Source: Opitutus sp. GAS368 (GTDB lineage: Bacteria > Verrucomicrobiota > Verrucomicrobiia > Opitutales > Opitutaceae). From it: 37,864 nucleotides of DNA. Each line of letters starts with the position of its first letter. Position 1 is the stretch's first letter. Both the position numbers and the translations under genes were made by a program. Shown here piece after piece: positions 7,600 to 16,227 of the stretch. The stretch spans positions 1 through 37,864 of the forward strand of contig CAMBVX010000021.1 in assembly GCA_945871085.1 (NCBI GenBank), given 5' to 3'. The notes below the pieces were generated by a model. That model saw only the letters and a program-made list of their open reading frames with translations. It was not told where the DNA came from and searched no databases.

Positions 7600-9071
7600 A
7601 ACAAATCCTCCTCCCCGCTCTCGCCCTCGCCCTCGCCTTCGCCTTCGTCGCGCCGTGTGCCGCCGCCACGTCCGCGCGCGCCGCCGACGCGCGGCCGAAC
7701 ATCCTGTTTCTCTTCGCCGACAACTGGCTCTACGACCACGCCGGCGCCAACGGCGACCGGCTTGTGAAGACGCCCGCGTTCGACCGTATGGCGCGCGAAG
7801 GCACGCGCTTCACCCACGTGTTTTGCCCGGTGCCGTCGTGCGGCCCGACGCGCTCGAGCCTCGTCACCGGCCGCGCCGCGCACCAGCTCGAGGAAATCGC
7901 CAACCACGGCGGGCGCTTCGCGGGGAAATTCCGCGTGTTCGTGGACGCGCTCGCCACGGCTGGCTACCACACCGGCTACATGGGCAAGGGCTGGGCGCCG
8001 GGAATTTTCCAGGGCTTCGGCCGCACCGAGACGCCGACGGGCAAACTCTACAAGGACTTCCCCGAGTTCCTCGGCAAGCGCGAGCCCGGCCAGCCGCTTT
8101 TCTTCTGGTATGGCTCCACGCACACCGCGCTCCGTTTCTGGAAGCCCGGCCTCGGCCGCAGCCGCGGCATCGATCCGGCGAAGGTCCGCGTGCCCGGCTA
8201 CCTGCCCGACGCGCCCGCCGTGCGGGAGGAAATCGCCGACTACCTCGCGTGCGTGGAGCAGATGGACGCGGAGTTCGGCGCGGCGATCGCGGTGCTGGAG
8301 AAAAGCGGCGAACTCGCCAACACCGTCGTCATCCACACGAGCGACAACGGCTGGCAGATGCCGCGCGGCCTCGGCAGCGTGCACGACGCCGGCACGCACG
8401 TGCCGCTCGCCGTGCGCTGGCCGGGAAAAATCGCCGCGGGCCGCGTCGTCGAGGACTTCGTGTCGGTCACAGACTACGCGCCGACCATTCTCGAACTCGC
8501 CGGCTTACGACCGTGGCCGGAGATGACGGCGCGGAGCTTCGCGGACATTTTGTTGGGCAAGCCGAGCGCCGTCGTGCGCGACCACGTGTTCGTCGAGCGC
8601 GAGCGCCACGCCAACGTCCGCCGCGGCGACCAGAGCTACCCGGTGCGCGGCGTGCGCACGCGCGATTTCCTCTACCTGCGCAACCTCCGCCCCAACCGGT
8701 GGCCCGGCGGCGATCCGATCGTCTATCACTCGGTCGGCGACTACGGCGACGTGGACCCCAGCCGCACCAAGGCCCACATCCTCGCGCACCGGAACGATCC
8801 CGCGATGGCAAAATTCGTTTCGCTCATCCTGAAAAAGCGCCCCGCCGAGGAACTCTACGATGTGCGCAACGATCCGGATCAGTTGCACAACATCGCCGCG
8901 CAGCCCGCATATGCGGCCGCCCTCGCGCAACACCGCGCGCGCGTGGATCAGTGGATGAAGGACACCGCCGATCCGCGCCTCGATCCGAACTACGACGAGT
9001 TCGACAAATATCCCTACTACGGCGGCGGCCTCGCGCCCGAGCTGCGCGCCTGGGAGGCCGAGAAGCCATGA
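7596..9071 (+). CDS. Type I sulfatase 1, SGSH (sulfamidase)-like
   Basis: This is a 491-residue exported sulfatase starting at a GTG that overlaps the previous stop by four bases. Signal peptide about 1-30; then NILFLFADNW with D42/N43 at the metal site. The formylglycine motif is C82-G-P-T-R86, so it is a Cys-type enzyme needing maturation by an enzyme encoded elsewhere. The usual GKWHLG block is replaced by GYMGKGWAPG. The stretch KVRVPGYLPDAPAVREEI followed by an EQMDAEFG helix, SDNG, and the late VRGVRTRDFLYLRNL strand resemble human N-sulfoglucosamine sulfohydrolase (SGSH) more than arylsulfatase A. I infer, with moderate confidence, an N-sulfate or related glycan sulfate as substrate. 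Context supports this: HGSNAT-like acyltransferase just before, amine oxidase just after. Confidence 0.9.
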   Translation: MKQILLPALALALAFAFVAPCAAATSARAADARPNILFLFADNWLYDHAGANGDRLVKTPAFDRMAREGTRFTHVFCPVPSCGPTRSSLVTGRAAHQLEEIANHGGRFAGKFRVFVDALATAGYHTGYMGKGWAPGIFQGFGRTETPTGKLYKDFPEFLGKREPGQPLFFWYGSTHTALRFWKPGLGRSRGIDPAKVRVPGYLPDAPAVREEIADYLACVEQMDAEFGAAIAVLEKSGELANTVVIHTSDNGWQMPRGLGSVHDAGTHVPLAVRWPGKIAAGRVVEDFVSVTDYAPTILELAGLRPWPEMTARSFADILLGKPSAVVRDHVFVERERHANVRRGDQSYPVRGVRTRDFLYLRNLRPNRWPGGDPIVYHSVGDYGDVDPSRTKAHILAHRNDPAMAKFVSLILKKRPAEELYDVRNDPDQLHNIAAQPAYAAALAQHRARVDQWMKDTADPRLDPNYDEFDKYPYYGGGLAPELRAWEAEKP

Positions 9072-10537
9072 ATCGTCGCGACGCCCTCCGCACCGGTGCC
9101 ACGCTCGTCGCCGGCTTCGCCCTCGGCGGGCGCGCCCGCGCCGCCGACGGACGCCGCCCCAAGCGCGTGATCGTCGCGGGCGCCGGCATCGCGGGCCTCT
9201 CGTGCGCCTACGAGCTGATGGAGCGCGGGCACGACGTGACCGTGCTCGAGGCCTCGCGCCGCGCCGGCGGCCACGTGAAGACAATCCGCGATCCGCTGCC
9301 CGACGGACTTTACGCGGATGTCGGCGCCGAGAACATCCCTGGCCGCCCCGCCTACGCGATCGTGTGGGACTACATCGACAAATTCCGACTGAAACCGCTG
9401 GTCTGGCCGCGCCACCACAACCTCCATCGCAAACTCGGCGACCGCTGGGTCAACGAGGCCGAGGTGTTTTCGGATCGTTCGCAACTGCTCGGCCTCGGTT
9501 TCACCGCGCGCGAGGCCGACTACGTTCTCCAGCACGGCATGTCCGAGTTGCCGCTGCTCTTTTTTGGAAAATACCTCGACAAGTTCGGCGACGAAAACCG
9601 CCCGCTCGGCATCGGCCTCGACGATCTCGATCGTCTGCTCCCCGCCGATCTAGCGGCGCGCGAGGGCGCTTCGGACGCCGCGATCCGTTTCGCGCGCCTC
9701 GGCCGCCGCGCCACTGCCGCCAAAGCCGTCGGCACCGCGGCGGGCGACACCTCTGCGCTCTACCGCCTCTGGATCATGGCGATCATCCGCAACCGCGGCC
9801 TGCGCCAGCAGCCGCGCGAGGTCTATCATCTCGAGGGCGGCAACCAGACTCTCACCGACGCGCTCGCCTCCCGTCTCGGCGCGCGCATCCGGCGCCACTG
9901 CCCCGTCCGCTCAATCCGGCACGACGCGGCGGGCGTAACGGTGCGTTGCGAGGAGGCCGGCGCGATGCGGGACTTCACCGCCGATCATCTCGTGCTCGCG
10001 ATGGCGCCGGGCAACATGGCCGCGCTCGACGTGACGCCCGGATGGCCGGCGGGAAAGAAGGCCGCGCTCGCGTCCGTGCCGATGGGCATGCAGTCGCGCG
10101 TGCTGTTGCAGACAAGCACGGCGTTCTGGCGCGGCGACATCCCGAGCATCAATCTCCTCACCGGCGACTCGCGCATGGGCTCCGTCTGCGAGACGGCGAC
10201 CGAGGTGCCCGGCGAGCGCCGGCTGCTTTTCGGCTCGGGCCAGCCCGTGCAGACGCCGGAGCAGACCATCGAGGCGTTCCGCAAATTCTACCCCGGCAAG
10301 GCGCGCGACACGATCGAGCAGTGCATCGTGCACCAATGGTGGAAGGAGGAGCCGACGTGCGTGGGGTGCGAACGCGAACCCTGGCCGCCCGGTCGCATCG
10401 CCGAAGTCTGGCCGCACCTGATCGAGCCTGTGGGGCGCGTGCATTTTGCGGGCGCCGCCTTCGACAGCCTGTGGCGCGGCCTCGAGGCCGCGACGCGTTC
10501 CGCGCACCGCGCCGCCAAACTCATCGACACCGCATGA
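9068..10537 (+). CDS. Tat-exported FAD-dependent amine oxidase family protein
   Basis: This 489-residue flavoprotein belongs to the monoamine-oxidase/protoporphyrinogen-oxidase-like NAD(P)-binding Rossmann superfamily. It starts with a twin-arginine leader (NRRDALRTGA, then a short hydrophobic stretch and ARAADG). The FAD dinucleotide motif GAGIAG (38-43) follows, then E61 (ribose contact) and RRAGGHVKT. The C-terminal flavin block is GRVHFAGAAFDSLWRGLEAA. Tat export fits a cofactor loaded in the cytoplasm. The ATG overlaps the sulfatase stop (ATGA), and its own stop overlaps the next start. The substrate is unknown. Given the neighbours, oxidation of an amine or hydroxyl on a sugar is plausible; desaturation of another compound is equally possible from sequence alone. 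Confidence 0.85.
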   Translation: MNRRDALRTGATLVAGFALGGRARAADGRRPKRVIVAGAGIAGLSCAYELMERGHDVTVLEASRRAGGHVKTIRDPLPDGLYADVGAENIPGRPAYAIVWDYIDKFRLKPLVWPRHHNLHRKLGDRWVNEAEVFSDRSQLLGLGFTAREADYVLQHGMSELPLLFFGKYLDKFGDENRPLGIGLDDLDRLLPADLAAREGASDAAIRFARLGRRATAAKAVGTAAGDTSALYRLWIMAIIRNRGLRQQPREVYHLEGGNQTLTDALASRLGARIRRHCPVRSIRHDAAGVTVRCEEAGAMRDFTADHLVLAMAPGNMAALDVTPGWPAGKKAALASVPMGMQSRVLLQTSTAFWRGDIPSINLLTGDSRMGSVCETATEVPGERRLLFGSGQPVQTPEQTIEAFRKFYPGKARDTIEQCIVHQWWKEEPTCVGCEREPWPPGRIAEVWPHLIEPVGRVHFAGAAFDSLWRGLEAATRSAHRAAKLIDTA

Positions 10538-11421
10538 ACCGCCGCGATTTTCTCCGCTCCTCCGCCGGCGCCGCCGCGCTGGCCTCGCTCGGCCGCGCCG
10601 CCGCCGCGCCCGCGTCCCTCGCCGGCGAGATCGGCATCACCTCCGGGTCGTTCATGCGGCACCTTTCGCACGAGCGCGCCGCCGGCAAGCTCCGCCTGCT
10701 CGACCTTCCAAAGATCATGCGCGACGAACTCGGCATGAAGGTGATCGACCTCATGACGGCGACGCTCGTCTCGCTCGAGCCGGCCTACGTCGATCAGCTC
10801 CGGGCCGCCGCGACCGATGCCGGCTGCGTGATCACCAATTTGAAAATAAATTTCGCGCAGGCCGATCTCGGCCAAGCCGATCCGGCGGTGCGGCGCGCCG
10901 CGGTCGCCGAGGTGAAGCGCGCGCTGGACGTCGCCGCGCGCCTCGGCGCGCGCTGGGTGCGGCCGCTGCCCGGCAACAAGCGCGCCGATCTCGCCGCGAC
11001 GGCGTCGTCGTATCGCGAGCTCGCGGACTACGGCGGCGAGCGCGGGCTCACCGTGCTCGTCGAGAACATCGGCTGGATGAAGGAGGACGCCGACGGCGTG
11101 CCCGATCTCATCCGCGCGGTCGGTCCGCGGATTCGCGCGCAGCCTGACACCGGCAACTGGGCCGACGCCGTGCGCTACGCCGGGCTCGCGAAGGCGTTTC
11201 CGCTCGCCGCGTCGTGCGACTTCAAAGCACTCGACCTCGGCCCCGACGGCACGCACACCACCTACGATCTGCGGCGCTGCTTCCAAATCGGGTGGGACGC
11301 CGGCTTCCGCGGCCCGTGGGCCATCGAGCATTTCCACGCCGATCTCGCCCAGCTCCTGCGCCAGATGGGCCAGCTGCGCAACCTGCTCCAACGCTGGACG
11401 AAGGAGCAAGCTCAACGTTGA
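10534..11421 (+). CDS. Tat-exported TIM-barrel sugar isomerase/epimerase-like protein
   Basis: This 295-residue member of the xylose-isomerase-like TIM-barrel superfamily (annotated as sugar phosphate isomerase/epimerase) has a twin-arginine signal NRRDFLRSSAG and an Ala-rich hydrophobic region, with the mature part beginning near ASLAGEIGI. Candidate metal ligands are in VLVENIGW (Glu), QPDTGNWAD (Asp) and WAIEHFHADL (Glu/His) near the C-terminus. Export argues against a phosphorylated substrate. Secreted relatives in PVC and Bacteroidota genomes often accompany Gfo/Idh/MocA enzymes and act, where tested, on keto-sugars or as metal-dependent lyases. It overlaps the amine-oxidase gene by four bases. 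Confidence 0.83.
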   Translation: MNRRDFLRSSAGAAALASLGRAAAAPASLAGEIGITSGSFMRHLSHERAAGKLRLLDLPKIMRDELGMKVIDLMTATLVSLEPAYVDQLRAAATDAGCVITNLKINFAQADLGQADPAVRRAAVAEVKRALDVAARLGARWVRPLPGNKRADLAATASSYRELADYGGERGLTVLVENIGWMKEDADGVPDLIRAVGPRIRAQPDTGNWADAVRYAGLAKAFPLAASCDFKALDLGPDGTHTTYDLRRCFQIGWDAGFRGPWAIEHFHADLAQLLRQMGQLRNLLQRWTKEQAQR

Positions 11422-11483
11422 CCGACGCCCGTGTTTCCCCGCTGCCCGTAACCGAGAAAGTCAGACGCAACCCCGTCCCCACC

Positions 11484-14400
11484 ATGAAAACCCCTCCTCG
11501 GGCCTGCATTCTCCGTCTTGTTGTCGCCGTGGCCGTCGCTGGGGGCTTCACCGCTCCCGCCACATTCGCGGCCGCCACCGATGGCACCGGATCCGTCAGT
11601 GGCCGCGTGCGCAACGTCGCCACCGGGCAATACCTCAACCGCGCGCGCGTCGCCGTGCGGGGCACCGAGCAGGTCGTGTTCTCCGACGAATACGGCACCT
11701 ACCGGCTCGCGGACATCCGCAGCGGCCCGGTCACGCTCGATGTTTTCTACACCGACCTCGACCCGCAGACCGTGAGCGTCGAGGTGCCGGCCGGCCGCGC
11801 GATCGCGCGCGATGTCGAGCTCACGAGCGCGGCGCGCTACGGCAGCGCCGGCGGCGCGGGCAGTGTCGTGCGGCTCGATCCGTTCACGGTAGCGTCGCAG
11901 CGGGAGACTGACGCGCAGGCCATCGCCACCAACGAGCAGCGCTTCGCGCCGAACATCAAGAATGTCATCGCCACCGATGCGTTCGGCGAGGTGTTCAACA
12001 GCAGCGCGGGCGATTTCCTGAAGTTCCTCCCCGGCCTCTCCGCCGACTACGACAACGCCGAGGTCAGCACCATCTCCGTGCGCGGCATGGGCGGCGACAA
12101 GACCGCCGTGCTCTTCGACGGCGCCCCGATCGTCACCGGTGCCAACACCGGCCCCACCCGCGCCGTGGAGATGCGCACGCAGTCGCTCAACAACGTGACG
12201 CGCGTCGACGTCACCAAGGTCCCGACGCCCGCCACGCCCGCCGATACCCTCGCCGGCTCGATCAACATGATCAGCAAAAACGCGTTCGAGCGCACCGGCG
12301 CGGAGTTTCGCTACGGGCTCAACCTCGGCGCTACGAGCAACACCCTGCGCCTCAGCCGCACGCCCACCTCTTACAAGGACGAGCGCATCTACACGGTGAA
12401 ACCCGGCTTCGATTTCGACTACACGCAACCCATCGGGAAGAACTTCGGCTTCGTCCTCACCGGCGTCTTCAACCAGAAATTCAACGAGCAGAATATCAGC
12501 CGGAAGACCTGGGCCAACACCGTCACCGGCGGCAACGCGACGGTCGCCTACCCGTTTCTCCAGCAGTTCCTCATCCAGGATTCGCCGCGCTACACCAACC
12601 GCAGTATCTACAGCCTCAAGGCCGACTGGCGCGTGACGCCCAACTCCGTGCTCACCTTCGGCGCGCGCCACGGCAAGAACACGCGCGCCAGCACCGGCCA
12701 CACCACCGCCACGCCGAGCGCCGGGACCAACGCCACGCCCGCCGTCGCCGGCGGCGCCGCGCTCAGCTACGGCCCCGATTTCACGCTCGGCGCCACCGGC
12801 CGCGGCGCGCTCACCGCCACCGGCGGCTGGCAATACAGCGTCGACTACACGTCCGGCCTGAACCTCGGCTACCGCTATGACGACGGCCGCTGGCGCCTCG
12901 AGGCCAACGCCAACTACTCGCGCTCCGAGACGCTCCTCCCCAGCACGTCGCGCGGCCACTTCAACAACGTCACCGCCATCAACCGCAGTCCCGTGCGCGT
13001 GAACTTCCGCAACATCAGCGAGGACAGCCCCAGTATGATTGAGGCCTTCGACAACGCCAACGTTCCCGTCGATATCCTCAACCCCGCCAACTACCGCCTC
13101 TCCGCCGCCACGCACGACGACCGCAAGCACGTGCTCAGCTCGCGCCACGCCAACGCCGACCTGCGGCGCCGGCTCAATGTGTTCTCGTTTCCCTTCGCGC
13201 TCCAGGCCGGCAGTCTCCGACGTATCCAGAACGTCGACGCCCGCCGCGAGTCCGCGACGTTCACCTACACCGGCGCCAATGCCGACGTGCAACCGTTCCT
13301 CTACGATACCTACCGCGACCAGGAACTCTTCAACAGCTTCCGCAACCCGATCGGCATCAACCCGTCGAAGGCGTGGCTCGCCAACCAGGCCAACCCCACG
13401 CTCTTCACGATGACGCCCGCGCAGGTCGTCGCCGCCGAGAACACGCGCCTCAACACCTCGCAGTTCGCCGAAGAAACCGCGTCCGCCGGCTACCTCCAGG
13501 CCGAGGCGCGGCTCTTCAAGGGCCGGCTCAACGTCCTCGGCGGCGTGCGCTACGAGCACACCGGCGTCACCGGCGAGGGCCTGCTCGTCGATCCCAACGC
13601 CGTCTTCGCGCGCAACGCCGACGGCACCTTCGCCCGCAACGCCCAGGGCGCGCGTATCCGCCGCTCCGATGCCGGTGCCGCGGGCTCGATCGAGGAGACG
13701 CGCCTCGTGCGCAAGGAGCGCGCCTTCACCGCCAGCCGCACCTACGACGGATTTTATCCGAGCCTGCACCTCACGCACCACGTCAGTGACAATCTCCAGG
13801 TACGCCTCGCGTGGGCGCAGACCTACGGCCGGCCGAATTTCCCCGACATCATCCCGACCGCCACCGTGCAGGAGGCCGACCTCTCCACCGGCGAAATCTC
13901 CGATCCCAGCATCGCCCGCGGCAACATCACCGTCAGCAACACCGGCCTCAGGCCGTGGACCGCCGACAACTTCGATTTCTCCGTCGAATACTACACGCCC
14001 AACGGCGGCGTGCTCAGCGCCGGCGTCTTCCTCAAGGAAATCTCCGACTTCTTCGCCAACTCCGTGAAGCTCGCCACCGCCGCCGATGTCGCCGCGCTCG
14101 ATCTCGATCCGCGCTACGTTGGCTGGAACCTCGCCACCACGATCAACTCCGGGAGCGCCCGCGTGCGCGGCGTCGAGTTCAGCGTGCGCCACTCGCTGCG
14201 CCCGCTCGGCGCCTGGGGCCGCCACTTCACCGTCTTCGCCAACGCCACCAAGCTCGACCTGTCCGGCACGAGCGGCGCGGCCTTCACGAGCTTCGTGCCA
14301 GAAACGGCCAACGGGGGTTTCCAGTTCAACTGGCGCCGCTTCTCCTTCAGCCCGCGCTGGAATTACCGCGGGCTGAACCAGCTGATCCCGCAGCCCGCGT

Positions 14401-14624
14401 GGGGCCCCGACGGCTACCAATACATCCGGCCGCGCAGCATCCTCGATCTCAGCGTAGCGTGGCAGTTGTCGTCGCGCTTCACGCTCGTCGGCGCCATCGG
14501 CAACGCGCTCAACGACGAGCTCACCCAGCTCCACTACGGCTCCGCCACCCCCGGCTACGCGCGCCGTTCCCTCAACAGTGAATACGGCTCCTCGATCTCG
14601 CTCGGAATCAAGGGCCGCTATTGA
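11484..14624 (+). CDS. TonB-dependent receptor with N-terminal carboxypeptidase-like domain (2 of 3)
   Basis: This is the largest receptor, at 1046 residues. A signal peptide (about 1-30) is followed by a carboxypeptidase-regulatory-like beta-sandwich (about 36-114, starting GSVSGRVRNVATGQYL), then the Opitutaceae-type segment VVRLDPFTVASQRETDAQAI (128-147). The plug begins around NIKNVIATDAFGEV and includes ISVRGMGGDKTAVLFDG. The barrel fills the rest and ends in a tyrosine (IKGRY). This domain order, and the plug wording FLKFLPGL, match polysaccharide/oligosaccharide receptors of the TonB-dependent receptor superfamily. It stands 62 bases after the isomerase gene and is followed by the largest gap in the plus-strand block, so it probably ends a transcription unit. 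Ligand unknown. Confidence 0.94.
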   Translation: MKTPPRACILRLVVAVAVAGGFTAPATFAAATDGTGSVSGRVRNVATGQYLNRARVAVRGTEQVVFSDEYGTYRLADIRSGPVTLDVFYTDLDPQTVSVEVPAGRAIARDVELTSAARYGSAGGAGSVVRLDPFTVASQRETDAQAIATNEQRFAPNIKNVIATDAFGEVFNSSAGDFLKFLPGLSADYDNAEVSTISVRGMGGDKTAVLFDGAPIVTGANTGPTRAVEMRTQSLNNVTRVDVTKVPTPATPADTLAGSINMISKNAFERTGAEFRYGLNLGATSNTLRLSRTPTSYKDERIYTVKPGFDFDYTQPIGKNFGFVLTGVFNQKFNEQNISRKTWANTVTGGNATVAYPFLQQFLIQDSPRYTNRSIYSLKADWRVTPNSVLTFGARHGKNTRASTGHTTATPSAGTNATPAVAGGAALSYGPDFTLGATGRGALTATGGWQYSVDYTSGLNLGYRYDDGRWRLEANANYSRSETLLPSTSRGHFNNVTAINRSPVRVNFRNISEDSPSMIEAFDNANVPVDILNPANYRLSAATHDDRKHVLSSRHANADLRRRLNVFSFPFALQAGSLRRIQNVDARRESATFTYTGANADVQPFLYDTYRDQELFNSFRNPIGINPSKAWLANQANPTLFTMTPAQVVAAENTRLNTSQFAEETASAGYLQAEARLFKGRLNVLGGVRYEHTGVTGEGLLVDPNAVFARNADGTFARNAQGARIRRSDAGAAGSIEETRLVRKERAFTASRTYDGFYPSLHLTHHVSDNLQVRLAWAQTYGRPNFPDIIPTATVQEADLSTGEISDPSIARGNITVSNTGLRPWTADNFDFSVEYYTPNGGVLSAGVFLKEISDFFANSVKLATAADVAALDLDPRYVGWNLATTINSGSARVRGVEFSVRHSLRPLGAWGRHFTVFANATKLDLSGTSGAAFTSFVPETANGGFQFNWRRFSFSPRWNYRGLNQLIPQPAWGPDGYQYIRPRSILDLSVAWQLSSRFTLVGAIGNALNDELTQLHYGSATPGYARRSLNSEYGSSISLGIKGRY

Positions 14625-14781
14625 GCCGTTCGTTTTCCCGCAGATTCAGGAAACCACAGATGAAAACAAAGGCCGGCCAAGTCTCGCTCACCCCAATCAC
14701 CAACCCGTCCGTTGGTTCGAAATCGGTGGCTTCCTGAATCTGCGGGAATCCTTCCGTCCAATTCCGTCCCGATTTCCCCCC
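14625..14781. repeat. Intergenic inverted-repeat element (18-bp perfect arms)
   Basis: TTCCCGCAGATTCAGGAA (14635-14652) and TTCCTGAATCTGCGGGAA (14731-14748) are exact reverse complements 78 bases apart. Pairing continues inward, after one mismatch, with CCAC/GTGG (14654-14657 with 14726-14729). A nested 6-bp hairpin, ACCAAC/GTTGGT (14699-14704 and 14711-14716), lies in the loop. The A-rich stretch CACAGATGAAAACAAA inside differs in composition from the flanking genes. This looks like a REP/MITE-like non-autonomous repeat, and may also act as a terminator or mRNA-stabilising structure between the receptor gene and the next sulfatase. Confidence 0.7.
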
Positions 14782-16227
14782 GTGATCACCGCATCCCATC
14801 ATCTCCTCCTCGCCGCGCTTAGCGCGCTCGCGATCTCCACCGCCTCTGCGCAGCCACGTTCCCCCGCGCGCCCGCCGAACATCCTCATATTTTTCTGCGA
14901 CAACCTCGGCTACGGCGACATCGGCCCCTACGGTTCCACGCTTCACCGCACGCCCAACCTCGATCGCTTCGCGACCGAGTCGCGCAAGTTTACGCACTTC
15001 TACACCGCAGCCAACGTCTGCACGCCGTCGCGCGCCGGCCTCATGACCGGCATCCATCCGCGCCGCCTGAACCTCCACACCAATGCCCGCAGCGGCGCCG
15101 TCCTCCAGCCCGGTGAACCCATCGGCCTCCATCCCTCCGAGGTCACGGTCGCCGAGGTGCTCAAGACCGCCGGCTACACCACAATGCTCATCGGCAAGTG
15201 GCACCTGGGCGACCAGCCGGTGTTCCTCCCCACGCGCCAGGGCTTCGACGAATACTGGGGCATCCCCTACAGCGACGACATGACGCCCCGCGAGGGCCAG
15301 ACGTGGCCGCCGCTCCCGCTCATGCGCGGCGAGACCGTCATCGAGGCTGGCCCGGATCGCAACGAACTCACGAAACGCGAAACCTCCGAGGCCATCCACT
15401 TCATCACCGCGAACCGGGAGCGCCCGTTCTTTCTCATCATCTCGCACGCGATGCCCGGCAGCACGACCGCGCCGTTTGCGAGCGACGCCTTCCGCGGTAA
15501 GTCGCGCAACGGCCCGCACGGCGATTCCGTCGAGGAACTCGACTGGTCCGCCGGCGAAGTGCTCGCCGCCCTGCGCCGCCTCGGCCTCGACAACGACACG
15601 CTCGTCATCTGGACCGCCGATAACTCCGCCACGCGTCGCCAGCCGTTTGGCGGCAGCAACGCGCCGCTCTCCGGTCACATGAACTCCCCCGCCGAGGGTG
15701 GCAACCGCGTGCCGTTTCTCGTCCGCTGGCCGTCGCGCATCCCCGCCGGCACGACCAGCACCGAACTCGCCTCGATGATGGATCTCCTGCCGACCTTCGC
15801 GCGGCTCGCCGGCGCCGCCACCGCGCCCGGCCCGGAGGTAATCGACGGCCGTGACATCTGGCCGCTCATCGCCGGCACGCCGGGCGCGCGCACGCCGCAC
15901 GAGTCGTTCTATTATTATCACTTCGACCAGCTGCAGGCCGTGCGCTCCGGCCCGTGGAAACTCTTCCTTGCGCTCGACCGCGTGCGCACGACGTCGGCGC
16001 AGCCGCCGCGCGAGGGCCGGGTGGCCGCACGCCTCTTCGACGTCGTCGCCGATCCAGGCGAGAAGAACGATGTCGTCGCCGCGCACCCGGACGTCGTCGC
16101 CCGCCTCACCGCGCTCGCCGCCAAGGGCCGCGAGCACATCGGCGACTACGACCTTGAGGGCCGCGGCGTCCGCCCCGCCGGCTGGATTCGCAATCCGCAG
16201 TATCAGGTGCTGCGTCCTTCCCGATGA
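14782..16227 (+). CDS. Type I sulfatase 2, arylsulfatase-A-like
   Basis: This is a 481-residue exported sulfatase. I chose the GTG at 14782, which gives a clean signal peptide (about 1-23, ending ASAQ); any earlier start would translate the intergenic repeat. Metal-site residues D40/N41 sit in FCDNLGYGDI. The formylglycine motif is C80-T-P-S-R84 (Cys type). Downstream blocks are EVTVAEVLKTAGYTT, IGKWHLGDQPVFLPTRQGFDE, GIPYSDDM and TADNS. The PTRQGFDEYWGIPYS region resembles arylsulfatase A, whose human form desulfates galactosyl-3-sulfate ceramide; bacterial members mostly desulfate galactose-type sugars in polysaccharides. Its stop overlaps the start of the second ceramidase-like gene (ATGA), so joint action is likely. 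Confidence 0.92.
   Translation: MITASHHLLLAALSALAISTASAQPRSPARPPNILIFFCDNLGYGDIGPYGSTLHRTPNLDRFATESRKFTHFYTAANVCTPSRAGLMTGIHPRRLNLHTNARSGAVLQPGEPIGLHPSEVTVAEVLKTAGYTTMLIGKWHLGDQPVFLPTRQGFDEYWGIPYSDDMTPREGQTWPPLPLMRGETVIEAGPDRNELTKRETSEAIHFITANRERPFFLIISHAMPGSTTAPFASDAFRGKSRNGPHGDSVEELDWSAGEVLAALRRLGLDNDTLVIWTADNSATRRQPFGGSNAPLSGHMNSPAEGGNRVPFLVRWPSRIPAGTTSTELASMMDLLPTFARLAGAATAPGPEVIDGRDIWPLIAGTPGARTPHESFYYYHFDQLQAVRSGPWKLFLALDRVRTTSAQPPREGRVAARLFDVVADPGEKNDVVAAHPDVVARLTALAAKGREHIGDYDLEGRGVRPAGWIRNPQYQVLRPSR

Noticed and set aside
11412-14534. Minus-strand open frame of 1040 codons
   Set aside because: Exact antisense of the second TonB-dependent receptor; Val/Gly/Glu-rich with no recognisable domain.
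14578-14781. Upstream extension of sulfatase 2
   Set aside because: It would translate the end of the receptor gene in another frame and the inverted-repeat element. The signal peptide begins at the GTG at 14782.
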